In this document: in pieces, positions 26,446 to 37,301 of the stretch | How the letters are laid out: every line of letters begins with the position of its first letter | How positions within the stretch are numbered: position 1 is the first letter of the stretch | DNA from: Apus apus | Taxonomy: Eukaryota; Chordata; Aves; Apodiformes; Apodidae | Direction: 5' to 3' | Assembly: GCF_020740795.1 (NCBI RefSeq) | Contig: NC_067283.1 | Coordinates: 116,565,206-116,629,205, forward strand | Length of the DNA stretch: 64,000 bases | Program-made: the position numbers and the translations under genes | The notes under the pieces: generated by a model | What the model saw: the letters and a program-made list of their open reading frames with translations, nothing else | Database searches by the model: none | What the model was told of the DNA's origin: nothing

Positions 26446-26584
26446 CCATTGTTCTCTTTCTGTAAAGTCGAAAGAATTGACATATCTCATTAGTCTGTTA
26501 AGCAGTACAAAGATAAATGCTTTACATATAAGAGTGAATACAGATGATGATAGCAATTAATTGGTAGGCTTCATGAATATGCAC
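26446..26584. promoter_or_regulatory. Candidate enhancer-like cluster (SOX, homeodomain, POU motifs)
   Basis: Within 140 bases there is CCATTGTTCT (SOX-like, 26446-26455), the perfect palindrome CAATTAATTG (homeodomain dimer-like, 26554-26563) and CATGAATATGCAC (POU/octamer-like, 26572-26584). The block has no recognisable repeat. Motifs this short occur by chance, so without conservation data this is only a candidate. Confidence 0.2.
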
Positions 26585-27809
26585 TGTGGTGTCTATGAAG
26601 GGCTTTTCCTTCTAGAATCTCATGAGATTATTATTGTTTTTTATTTCATATATGTGTGGGTGTTTTAAATAGAGGAATATTAATATTAGGTGGTCATAGA
26701 TGAAAACCGTCAGTTAACAGCAAGATGTGGATATTGTCGGAGCTTTGCTAAGCAAAAGTGTATTTGAACTCCAGTTTGTGTTCCTTTTTTAATGACTTTG
26801 TAAACAAGATAAAAGATTATTGAATTCTCACAGGCACGTGGTGAGTTGTGATCACTGTTTGCTGGCTGCAAATTAGTTTTGAAGCTAATCCATGGTAAAG
26901 TGTTTGAGGTCTCTTTCTGTATTGTTGTTCCTCTGGATATTTAGTCTATACTAGTTTATACTAATGCAAAATGAAGCCTGATACACAAACAAAATCCTGC
27001 TGTTTTTACTCAAGTATATCTAGGTGTGTGGAAGGCTGAAAAATGTATTGTCAGCTCCCACTTTATTTAAAATTCAGCTCTTCTCAGCAAATTTTGCTCC
27101 CTAATGTATTTGTTTCATTTACCTTCTGAGTCTTGTCTTAGAATATGTTTCTGCGGGTAATTACACTAAGTACCCCCATTTGCAAGCCTGCTGAGCAGGG
27201 CTTGACCTTTAACCTGTAAACTTTCTCAGGCAGAGACCATAACCAAAGTGCTTATAAAAATCATATCATGGTAATGATGGCTAATACGCCTGGAATTGGG
27301 AAATAATAGCAGTAGCTAATGAGGGGATTTTCAGGAAATTCACACAATCAAATAGGCCATCCCAGGCCTGATGGGAGAGATGCCTGTTTTTTTTAGACAG
27401 AGCATCTTTTTGAATGGAATTCTGTGAGGTCTGGTGAAGAGGCAGGTATCCTAATGCTTCTCTGGTTTCTCAGCTGAATCAGCAGAACTAAGAAAAAATA
27501 TTTCCCCTTTCTACAAGCCTTCTTCCCTTTTATCCTGAAGCCAGCAAGCCTACAGCAGCGCTACCAAATTACAGTCTAGGAGTGATTTGCGATGGGTGCT
27601 TGGGAGTAAGTTAACAGCAGTGAACTGTCAGTGACCTGTAACATAACCCAGGGTTGAAGGCACTAAAGGTAGGCAGGGGTGAATGGTAAATGTGATCCGT
27701 GTAGAAGTCCTCCCTGTGCAATTCCTGAAGGGGAGGTAGAGTAAATCCAGATGACAGATAATGCCTTTTTGTATGCATAGCACTTCATTCATAAGGAAAA
27801 CGTAAACAC

Positions 27810-27834
27810 TTTGTTTGTTTGTTTGTTTTGTTTT
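27810..27834. repeat. (GTTT)n microsatellite
   Basis: About five to six GTTT units, with one TTTTG interruption near the end. Confidence 0.9.
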
Positions 27835-29710
27835 ATGGTAAGTTCACAAAACTGCAGGCAAGTGACAGCGTTAGGTGTTAAGAAAGGAAATAAATTGTCT
27901 GCATTGCCTATATCAGAAGAGCAAATGTAATAGATTTTCCTAAAAGAACTTCATATGCTGAAGTCAGGAAGAGCATAATTGTAAGTTAACTAAAAATAAG
28001 AACAAGTGTTGTCATTGCAGCTGTCAATAAATATCATAAAAAACGTATTTGACCACCACGTGTACCTCTAAAATGGCTCACTGCTAAATTTGCTGAGACT
28101 GGTCATGGCGTTGATAGGGTTTTTGCTGTTAAGTAGTGACACTGAGGATTACACTTCCATTTTGAAGAATTTTTATTGCAGTACTTAGAAAATAAAAAAA
28201 AAATCTTTACTGGCGCTCTTGGCAGGAAAATTAATTTTTTTCAAAGCCATTCCACTAAATGGAGTAGAATTTTCTAATAGCTTTTGATTAAGATATACTT
28301 TTAAAATTTTTGTATCTTTTAAATATCTTCTGCCAATGTTGTCTTGCATTGCTTCAACTTTACTGCTGTCAGTGTGAAATTTCTCTTTAAGGACACTTGA
28401 ATCCTGCCAGTGGGCAAAATACCTCTTCTGTTCTGCAGTGTGAAAAATACTTCCTTTTTTTTTTTAAGGGATAATTCTATCCAGAAGAATTCCCCACAAT
28501 GAAGGTTTGCAGAAAGGCAGTCCTCTGGCGTCTTATTCACATCTATATGCATATGTATTCCCACAAACACACACAGACCTTCCCTTTTGCATGCTATTTG
28601 ATTGGCATAAGAGATGGCAAAACATGAGGTTTTGTGCATAGACCTACAAATGGTAATATTAGCCATGTGTGGATCTGCCCTTTCCCACTGTTTCTGCAGC
28701 CACCTTTCTGGTCCTTTGCAACTACTTGATTTCAGGCACTGTTACAAATGCCATCCCTGTATACTTGGACCTGGAATGAATTTTGAGCTAGTGGTAACTA
28801 GAGGCCTAGCAGCAGCTTCCCAGCAGTAATGGCTGAGGTGATAATTGCTTAGTAATTGAATATCATTTCACTGAGAAGTCTCAGTATGAACCTTATCAAT
28901 TCTGTCCAATGTATATGAGGAGGGGTGGTATGCATGTTTGTAGTCCCAGAAGGATGTCCACCATTTGCTCTTACCACAATCAAGCTGAGCAATGTCTCCC
29001 ACAGGTAACTTCAGTCTTTCCTCTTGCCATTTGATATGAACACTCCCTGGGGCCTGCCTTACATGAGGAAGAAGCTCTTTGGAAGATCACCTCTGCTGGT
29101 GGCTTGCTGGAGAGCTCTTTGGGACCTGCATGTTCACAAGGCTCTCTGAATATCTCCATCATGCAAACTTTTCAGACCATTTACTATCAGTTAATGGAAT
29201 CATTTGGTTCAGACTGTCGTGGCATCACAGTGTTGCTACTGTTGAGCTCTGCTTTGCAGGACCTTTGTGGAAGCAGGCAGGGAGCCTGAACCTCCAACAA
29301 CATAGTGAAAAATTACTAGACAAAAAGCCTGTTAAATGAAGTAAACAGTCAAGAATGAAGGCAAGGAAAAACCAGTTAAATCTTATCTAGCTCTGTTAAT
29401 AGCATGTGTTATTATTGATGCGAGTAATACATTAATTTCACTTGAATTTAATTCCAGTTTTGAAATACAGTCTTCTGATGAAAATGTGTTACCGACTACT
29501 TTTGTTTAAACTCATCAAGCTTAACACTTGAGAAATGACAGAGAGAAATCAAATTAGGATAGTTTTCTATCATGGAGTTTTAAATGTGTCAGTGGCCCAT
29601 GATTTATTTTTTAAAATGAAAAATTCTCATCTACTGAAGGTTCTGGCCCAAGTCCAGCATCAGAACTATTGTGTATTGGAACCCTCCAAAAAGGTAATCC
29701 AAATTAAATA

Positions 29711-29950
29711 GAAGTGTGAATACACAGTGGATTAATTAAATGACATTATACTCTCATGTGGATACTCTGAATCAGAATTAAAAGTGTCTTGATTCAATTT
29801 AACTTAATTTCCAGAGCAAATTAGTTAATTAAGTGTGCTGTAATTTTGAATGAAAGTGTCTACACAGAGGTTTAATATGTTTTGACTAATCCCCTTTAAA
29901 AATTAATTCAGATTAACTTTTTTGAGTGACCCTTGTACTGGCAAGCCCTT
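29711..29950. repeat. Possible ancient MITE-like TTAAT-rich repeat
   Basis: Three degenerate related blocks occur within 240 bases. GAAGTGTGAATACACAGTGG (29711-29730) is followed by ATTAATTAA. AAAGTGTCTTGATTCAATTT (29781-29800) is followed by AACTTAATTT. GAAAGTGTCTACACAGAGG (29852-29870) is followed by TTTAATATG, and a little later by AATTAATTCAGATTAACTT. The GTGTCTACACAG plus TTAAT pattern recalls old DNA-transposon MITEs of amniote genomes. I cannot name a family and see no clear terminal inverted repeat. Confidence 0.3.
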
Positions 29951-32126
29951 GGTAAATTGATAAAAAGTTGAAATGAGAAATGCTGCAAAGCTAGTGCTCA
30001 TAAAAGAAGATTGCAGTTGTGACTAGTAGCTCTGACTTGAATTTTGTGTTGGGATTTTGTACAATCAAGAAGCAGCTATATTTCTTGGGCCAGACATTGT
30101 GCTTCATGAATAAAATTTATTCTGTCAAAGAAAGGGAAAATAGTAATGCAGCCTCAAAAATGAAGTGTGCATGATGGTGCTTTTGGTATTGACACGGGAG
30201 GTTGCTATGTACGATATATTTTTGACCATCACAATAGGGAGGTCCCAAATATTTCAAGTATGACAAGAACAGAATAACAACATTTCTCAAATGGTGAGGG
30301 GGAAAGAGAACTTCTGTTAACAATTTTATTGAGAAAAAAAAATCGGGGACCGCCAGGAACCTACACCACTATTGGTTATAAGCTAGAAGGAAAAATGTGT
30401 AGGGTATTGCCCTGGTATAAGGAAAAAGCAAGTTAATCAGTAGCTTTACATAAGAAAATAATGTGAGTTGAGGATAGTTACAGTATTGGCAGTCAAGATG
30501 GATAAAAGAAGGCAAACATGGCTTGATGTCTGTGCAGCAATGGAGAGGGGAATGGTGAGGAAGAGGGAAGTGGGGAAGCAGTTACTTCTTTTGCTGGTGA
30601 GGATTCCTGTGCAAAACTGTGGGCACTATTCCACCTTAGCCTAGGTCACAGGTCTCCTGAATGAGTTGTGAACCATTATCTGGACAGGGCAGGGCCAAAG
30701 TTGGGGTGAAAGAGATGAAGAGTGACAACCTAACCTGTGCCAACGAGGAGTTGCCTGAGCCACCACACTAATCTGTCCAGTGCTTCCTGGCACTGCTGTG
30801 ATATTTTACACTCAATAACTCTGTCTTAGCTAAAGACATGGGGAGGAAGATGTTTCCTCTTCCTTCAGCTGACTATAAAGAACAGCATAGAAAGAGGAGC
30901 CAGGTTGGCACCATACAAGACCAAAGTGATGCCAAGCAAAGAACACTAGGGCATGTGCCCCACTGGGAAAAGATGGGAAAAAATATTAGGAGAAGTAAAG
31001 ACTCAGCTGCTGTCATACAAAAGTAATGCTTCCTCCACTGACGCATAGACTAACATATTTATCTTGGTCAACTTTTTTTATTGATTGATATTTTATTCTA
31101 TTTTTTGTGGTAAGAAATTTGTGGACTCCTTAAGACTTCAGGACTTGGTGCTTTGTAATAGTAAGGTGATACAAAGAAGTTACAGAACTGAGACAATAGC
31201 AAATGCACACTTGAATTGTACTTTGAATATTTGTCTTTATATTTATCCACTTATACTGTGTCCATTGCAAGAGCATTTAAGACCAAATATCAGCTTTCAA
31301 ACACTTGCAGAAATTACAGCAGCTACTGCTAGTAAAAGGGAGAAACAGGTGCATAAGAAAATGAGATTTTAAATGCCTGCTTTAATTTCACTGCAAGAAT
31401 AAGCTCTGAAAACAAAGCCCTGATTACAGAAGTGCAGAGAATCAAAACCAAGTTGCATGAGTATCTTCTCAACATCTTTTAATTACGAGGAAATTTTGCC
31501 ACATTTTCATTCTGTATTATTATCAGAGCACAGTTTTCATTCCTTTCATATTCTAAAAACTCCAGTATGACACACACATTTATTTCTAGTATTAAATTGT
31601 GCTGCTAAAGCACATTCTGTTTGCTATGACGTCCTCTCAGTTTAATTTTCTCCAAAAATCCATTTCATCTTTTCAGAATATAAATGGCATGCCATTGACC
31701 CTTCAACTTCCTGCTACTCCCTCCTGTCTTCAGTACTCAGATGACTTAGTTGGGAATGTGTTCAAGTGGTGGCATCTGGCTCTTTGGGGAGCTCTGTGAG
31801 CAATTATGTTGGCGGCTTTACAGATGGCTCTTTGTGCATTGTGGGGTGAATCTGAGCTTTTATCTTTTAGATATCTTTGATTTGGAGGAACTTACATGCT
31901 GGTAAATAATTGCACTCTTCCTTTCTTGAGCACCTGGTCAAGACTAACTAAATGCTGCAGCATTAAACACTCATTGCTTTATGAACCAGACACAAATAAA
32001 AATATGTACAAGTGGTCATCTACAAAATTGTTTTTAGAGCCTTGGATACACAAATGGCATCATTGTAAAAGATCACAGACCTTGTCTTGTTAGCCAAGTA
32101 TTTTCCAACTGGAAATTTAAATGCTA

Positions 32127-32350
32127 ATCATAGAATCAAAGAATGATTTGGACTGGAAGGGACCTTAAAGATTATCTAGTTCCAACCCCCCTGCATGGGC
32201 AAGGACACCTTCTACCTTCCAGGTTGCTCAAAACCCCATCCAAACTGGTCTTGAACAGTTACAGTGATGAGGCATCCACAACTTCCCTGGACAACCTGTT
32301 ACAGTGTCTCACCACCCTTACACTAAAGAATTCTTTCCTAATATCTAACC
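32127..32350 (-). mobile_element. CR1 LINE, host copy, 3' part (antisense)
   Basis: Read on the + strand it begins ATCATAGAATCAAAGAATGA and continues through GGAAGGGACCTTAAAGATTA, TTCCAACCCCCCTGCATGG and TCTCACCACCC, which is the reverse complement of a CR1 3' region. It breaks at 32350, right after CTAATATCTAACC, where another CR1 has inserted. The remainder resumes at 32691-32696. Alignment by eye with the intact antisense copy at 62178-62640 shows the same order of blocks with nothing missing at the junction. Confidence 0.93.
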
Positions 32351-32690
32351 AATGTTTAATCAATGTTTACAAATATGTCAAGGGTGAGTGTCTGGAGGAT
32401 GGAGCCAGGCTTTTTTCAGTAATGTCTAGTGATAGGACAAAGGGCAATGGGTGCAAACTGGAACATAGGAAGTTCCACATAAACATCAGAAAAAACTTCT
32501 TTACTGTGAGAGTGACAGAGCCCTGGAACAGGCTGCCCAGAGAGGTTGTGGAGTCTCCTTCGCTGGAGACATTCAAAACCCACCTGGACGTGTTCCTATG
32601 TGTTGTACTCTAGGTGACCTTGCTCTGGCAGGGGGGTTGGACTAGATGATCTTTCGAGGTCCCTTCCGACCCCTAAGATTCTGTGGTTAA
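32351..32690 (+). mobile_element. CR1 LINE inserted into an older CR1 (sense)
   Basis: This 5'-truncated copy carries the last part of CR1 ORF2 with an open frame to its natural stop. It starts near [20 protein letters not shown] and ends [19 protein letters not shown] with a stop at 32611-32613. The 3' end reads GGTTGGACTAGATGATCTTT and finishes in GATTCTGTGG. The pentamer TAACC is found on both sides (32346-32350 and 32691-32695) and fits a short target-site duplication. The subfamily differs from the host copy: its [16 protein letters not shown] region replaces the [15 protein letters not shown] type seen elsewhere in the window. Confidence 0.93.
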
Positions 32691-32790
32691 TAACCTAAAT
32701 CTACCCTCTTCCAGTTTGAAAACATTCCCCCTTGTCATATTGTTACATGCTCTTGTAAAAATTCCCTCCTCAGCTTTCCTATAGGCCTCA
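32691..32790 (-). mobile_element. CR1 LINE, host copy, 5' part (antisense)
   Basis: This is the continuation of the interrupted antisense CR1: AACCTAAATCTACCCTCTTC, then CCCCCTTGTCATATTGTTAC and CTCAGCTTTCCTATAGG, co-linear with the copy at 62178-62640. Similarity fades after about 32785-32790, so the 5' edge is approximate. Confidence 0.85.
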
Positions 32791-32939
32791 AACTGTTAAC
32801 TCATTGGAGAGAGTATTTCCTTAGTTTATAGTCCCCTTTAAAGACTAGTTGATTCAGGTGTGTCTGGAGGATCTTACAACCTTGATGCTTTGAGGGTTGT
32901 TTTTGGTTGTTTTTTTTTAATGTGTATCAAGTAATGTAA

Positions 32940-33002
32940 GTAACGGTTGGTGTCAGTGATCTTAAGGGTCTTTTCCAACCAGAATTATTATGTGATTCTG
33001 TA
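32940..33002 (+). mobile_element. CR1 LINE 3'-end fragment (sense)
   Basis: The short tail GTGATCTTAAGGGTCTTTTC-CAACC ending ATTATGTGATTCTG is a CR1 3' terminus of the type ending in GTCTTTTCCAACC. Only about 60 bases are recognisable. It lies 250 bases after the nested CR1 pair. Confidence 0.8.
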
Positions 33003-35087
33003 ATCTGTTAGGTATAGTTAGGTTAATCAGAAGAAGGCCTTATCAAAAGGTTGATCTTCTCAGAAAAAAAGTTACTTATACTGAAGTAGAATGTGGGGAC
33101 AGGCTGGAAATCAATGAGCACTGACAGCTGCAAGAGAGTGAGAGCTTCTGGACTCTCCAGCCTTTGTTTTTTTTGATGCAAGATAAATGAATGTGTGCAG
33201 AACAATTTGTTTTCATTTTCAGAGTACATTTGACTTGATATCAAGCAATTTACCTAATTTCTTTTAGGGTTATAGAGGCATGTATAGGTAGGTATGAATA
33301 AGGCTTGAAATTTGTTGGTATTGGTAACAAAATTACCTTGAGCATCTTAAAGACATCAAAGTCCAGAATTAAATGTCTAACTGAAGATGTCTTATTTCAT
33401 CTTCTCCCTTACGTGATCCCAGAGGACAGCAGTTTCACATTTGAAAATGGCATGAGTGCTCTCTCAAGGAATTATGTGAAATCCGTGTACAGAGCGGAGC
33501 AGGCAGTCCGGTCCAGAGCTTTTCACTTGGAGCTTCTGAAAGGAATTGCTGGTAGGGTCCGTCTGCTGATCTGCCTGCCATTTGTCTGTCTAGAAGGGAC
33601 GCTTTTAAGCAAGCAAGAAGAAGAAGCAAGAGAAATCTGGACACTGATTCTTTACAGTAGTGATTCCTAGAGATCATGGATTACTAGATAATATCTTTTT
33701 ATTAAAAAAAAAAAAAAAAGTTTCCTGGATCATAGAAAAACATTTGATATTTACATTATTGCCAAGATTGTTGGGGTGAAATCAAGAGGGTTTTCTTTCA
33801 GGGAACAATTCCTATGGATGCACAGCTCCCCAGGAGCAAAACGAGGTCCTGGGACTTGGCAACAAGGGAGAGACACTCCCAGAAGCACTGAGGAACGGCT
33901 TGAGGTATTTAACCTCCAACATCCTGGCATCAGGATGCTGTGTTGTTTGAGAAAGTTCTGCAGAATTTTCACTTCGATTAAAACTGCTTGATTATAATCC
34001 TTGATTATGAAACCTTTTCTAAGATGTTCTTTATGAAGTGTTCCTAGAAGGAGGAGTTTTACATAGCATTCCTAATGAGGTGGATGTTGAGCAAATACAC
34101 TATATCTGAGTTGGTATGCATTCATAATCTTTTTTTAATACTTAGAAATAGCAACTTCTGACTAATCTTTTTCTAGTTGTAAGACCATAATGTACTCATT
34201 TGAAAGATTAGCTGATATTTTGTAATGATACCTAAAGTAAACGTGAATCAGCTTAAAGGACTTAGTGGAAACCAGAATTTTCATATATCCTAAAGAAGAC
34301 TGAGTTACAATATCTGAGGTTCCTGTGTTCACACTCCCAGTCACAGCCAAGAGACAGTAAAAATTGATAATGAGCTGTGAAAATCCTGTGGCTTTCATGT
34401 GTCTTATGTGATTTGCTTATTGAGCTGCACCTGGTTTTAAAGAGTTAATTTCTGCCTGAGACAACTGGCGCACAGAGGAACACGGAAATGGCCTTAGACA
34501 ACCTTTCTGTTGGTGTTTAAAAGGAAAAGTAAGATGTTAGCTAATTCTGAGGATGACGGTGATTCTCCATTCCTGCTGCTTGGGGGAGGGAGATGAACAA
34601 AACTGGCCAGACTCAGAAGGGCCAGACACGAGCCTCAGGGAGAATGCTGAAGTTAGGGAAGATAAGATGGAACCTGGCTTTTGTATCAGTGTTTTCTCCA
34701 GTTGCTTTTTCCTGCAGTTTCTGAAGAAGCTGTTCTAAGTTGCTGTATTTATCATCCAGCCACATCTCCAGAGACATGTCCCTTGCAGATGTCAGACTCA
34801 TCAGAAACTGCTGAAAAATGAGGCTGGTATACAGTGAAGACATCTAACTGATGAGCCCAGAAGGTTTTTTTGTGTTTAGGTGCACAGCCTTGGAACTCTT
34901 CCTAATTAATTATTTTGTGATGAAATCTGGCTATATATGTCTCTGAAAAGAAACCTGGTTTGATGAGTAAAAAGAGAGCTAGGGTACACACTAGCAGATC
35001 ATTTGATCTTGGTAAGAGAGGTCAAAACTTCAGTGAGTGTTGTGGTGTGCATTTACCTTGTGTTAGAAGCACGTTGGTGCTCTAGCT
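33003..35087. other. Intronic stretch, nothing recognised except a poly(A) tract
   Basis: It holds a 16-base poly(A) run at 33704-33719 and no repeat or gene I can support. The frame at 33305-33670 has no coding features beyond being open. Confidence 0.6.
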
Positions 35088-35368
35088 CAGTGATCTCCAA
35101 AGTGTACACACAAGACAATCCCATGGTGAGTGGAAAGAAAAAACATTTTTCTACTATTAATAAATACAATAATAATTTTTAAATAGTGCTTATTTCATCT
35201 TTATCTCATCCTTTTTGAATTATGTTTTTTTTTCTGGATTTTTTTAGAGTACACTTAATACATTATTACAGTAGTACATTAAGACCATTAATAAATACAT
35301 AAAATGTGTTTGGCTGAAAATGTTTTTGCTGATAGGTGTTCATGATCAAAAAAGTTTGAAGACCACTG
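35088..35368. mobile_element. Non-autonomous hAT-Charlie-like DNA transposon (MITE)
   Basis: The element is bounded by imperfect terminal inverted repeats: CAGTGATCTCCAAA at 35088-35101 and, read from the other end, CAGTGGTCTTCAAA (complement of 35355-35368), 12 of 14 matching. CAGTGGTCTTCAAACTTTTT is the typical end of hAT-Charlie elements. The interior is AT-rich, contains AATAAATAC-type motifs near both ends and has no transposase frame. The left flank CTCTAGCT fits the NTCTAGAN target preference of hAT elements. The right flank GCTGTTTT does not match it, so the 8-bp duplication is not preserved or one edge has decayed. Confidence 0.75.
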
Positions 35369-36591
35369 GCTGTTTTCTCAGGTGAAGGAATATTGGGCCC
35401 TTCTGCAGGGTAGGAGAAGGTAAACTCTATCCAAGAGAGATGCCTTGGAAAGATACTCTCTGCAAAGTCAAATGTACAGCTTCTTAGCAGTAGATCTCCC
35501 ACGAACATGTAAGTCATGTTTGAGGGTAGTATGTAACTGGGGAAAGATTTAGGAGAGAGACAGTTTACAAAAGCACAGGATAATCTTTGTTTGCATAACT
35601 ACTTAGAAAAAGGTAAAAATTAAAGAGAAATCTCATTTTAATAATTTAAAAATTACTGTATTTAGTGAGAAACAATGAATTACTGACTAAAGGGACCTAA
35701 ATACAATAATTCATCCTCTTAAGTAGATAAGTTTCTTGATGGAAAATCAATTCCAAATTTATAATAATGAAAACCAACAAACAATTATTTTGAGATATTT
35801 TGTTGCTGATGGTTTTATTCAAAAGAGAGAAAAAAAGGGAGGAAACCAGTGGAATATTCACTTCTCATCTTTCTTTTGGGTTTTAATATACCTTGTGGAC
35901 AAATTGACATACTTACAGCTTATATATTAAAATACAGTAATACACCGAAGTCTACCACGATGTATGTATATAAAGACAGCCATGATCAAAGCTTATAAAC
36001 AATCAGTTCTAAACTCTCACTCCAGTCAGCTCAGAGAAGTGGAGAGATGCTGTAGCCTGCAACATGCCCTGGGTTTGGCAGAACTGGGTCTGCTAACATG
36101 ATGGAGTGAAAGCCAGGACCACATAGGAAGGGAAGTCCTGAGGGCACGGCTTATGGGAGTGGGTGCTTCCAGCTTATGCCTTTCATCTGCTTCCAGCTGA
36201 CACAGAATCATTTGGAAAAGTAAATTCTCTGGTTATTTAGGGCCTAAACAGTTTTTTATCAATTTCTGTATTCCTATTTGTATGTGCTGTATTATAAAAT
36301 TCACACTCTACGTTGTACTGGCCGCTTAGTACTTTCCAGACATATATGTGAGGGTGTCAGTGTAATATGCATGTTATAGGCAAGTCCATGCTTTACTAGC
36401 TTTTGTTTCCAAAAGACTTTGAGGCACAATCCATTAGTTGTTTAATCTTCAAAGTAATGGCATGAATAGTTAAAATAAGTTACTTGCTGCTGCTTTGTTT
36501 TTAAAGTAATAGCGCAGTCATGTTAAAGGGGTTCCAGGAAATGAACAGCATCTCTTACTCTGCTAGGATATATAAAGGAGGAGTGCAGTGA
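35369..36591. other. Intronic stretch, nothing recognised
   Basis: AT-rich sequence between the hAT element and the first solo LTR. I see no gene, repeat unit or RNA structure that I can support. Confidence 0.55.
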
Positions 36592-37301
36592 TGTCACCGT
36601 TTGACTCAGGTGTGACAACAACACTCTTGATCCCCTCGCCCTCCCGCCCAGGTAGGGAAGGAGAGAGAGAAAAAGAGAGAGACTTGGCTGGATTGAAAAC
36701 TAAACTACACAGCTTTAATTAAACACTAATGATATAAGAAAAAATATATACAATTACATACAAATATGTTCAGGTATGTGCAAAAACCTCTTGCCTGCCC
36801 CCACCCCCAGCAACTCCCACAGCACTCCCCTCAGCTGGAACAGTCCCAAGAAATCCCGGAGCTGCTGCTGGAGAAAGCGGAGAGTGATGAGAGTCAGAAG
36901 GGCTTGAGCCTGGGGGTGACGGTGCTGGATGGATGGAGTCCTCCCTGGATGCCGGCCATGGACGGAAGAGAAAGGAAGAAGAAGCAGGAAGGAAGTTGTC
37001 TTCTGTGATCTCTGATCTTCCTCTGAGCTTACGTAGATATATGGAATGGAGTATCTCTGGCCAATTTTGCTGTCTGTCTGACTCAGCCTCCTACGGGGCC
37101 GGGGGGGGGTCATAGATCTCCCCATAGTGTCTGAGCCGGCAGAGTGAAGGTGCAACCTTGAAGACCCAGCAGTTAGAAAAACATTGCACTGTCTTTATCA
37201 GCTTTAGTTAGCACGCACTGTTGCTAGTTAGAAGAAAGCTTACTGAAGGAAAAAAAATCAGTAAAAGGAAAATTGCCTTTATCCTGTCTCAGACCAGGAC
37301 A
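36592..37301 (-). mobile_element. Solo LTR of an endogenous retrovirus (ERVL-like), antisense
   Basis: The minus strand starts TGTCCTGGTCTGAGACAGG, the typical start of a large group of avian ERVL-type LTRs, and ends ...AACGGTGACA, giving TG...CA ends about 710 bases apart. Near its 3' end it has ATTAAA (complement of 36714-36719), the likely polyadenylation signal. It also contains a purine-rich (GA)n run and a G-run (complement of a C-rich tract near 36799-36807). The flanking pentamers AGTGA (36587-36591) and AGTCA (37302-37306) match at 4 of 5 positions, fitting a 5-bp duplication with one later change. No internal viral genes are present. The open frames inside it (36754-37155) are chance frames. 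Confidence 0.8.

Larger units (their letters stand above)
17778..32126. other. Intronic stretch with simple repeats only
   Basis: I see no gene and no bounded transposon other than the weak candidate at 29711-29950. It contains (TTTA)n at 17908-17932, a small 12-14-bp tandem repeat at 20861-20900, poly(A) at 25320-25340, (GTTT)n at 27810-27834 and a motif group at 26446-26584. Long open frames are absent and the short ones look random. Confidence 0.6.

Noticed and set aside
27810..27834. (GTTT)n, (TTTA)n and (TA)n arrays as CRISPR-like or satellite structure
   Set aside because: These are plain microsatellites of 2-4-bp units. There are no spaced direct repeats in the window.
32143..32613. 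Single 156-codon protein across the CR1 junction
   Set aside because: The first half is antisense CR1 and the second half is sense CR1 ORF2. The joined frame is an accident of the nested insertion.
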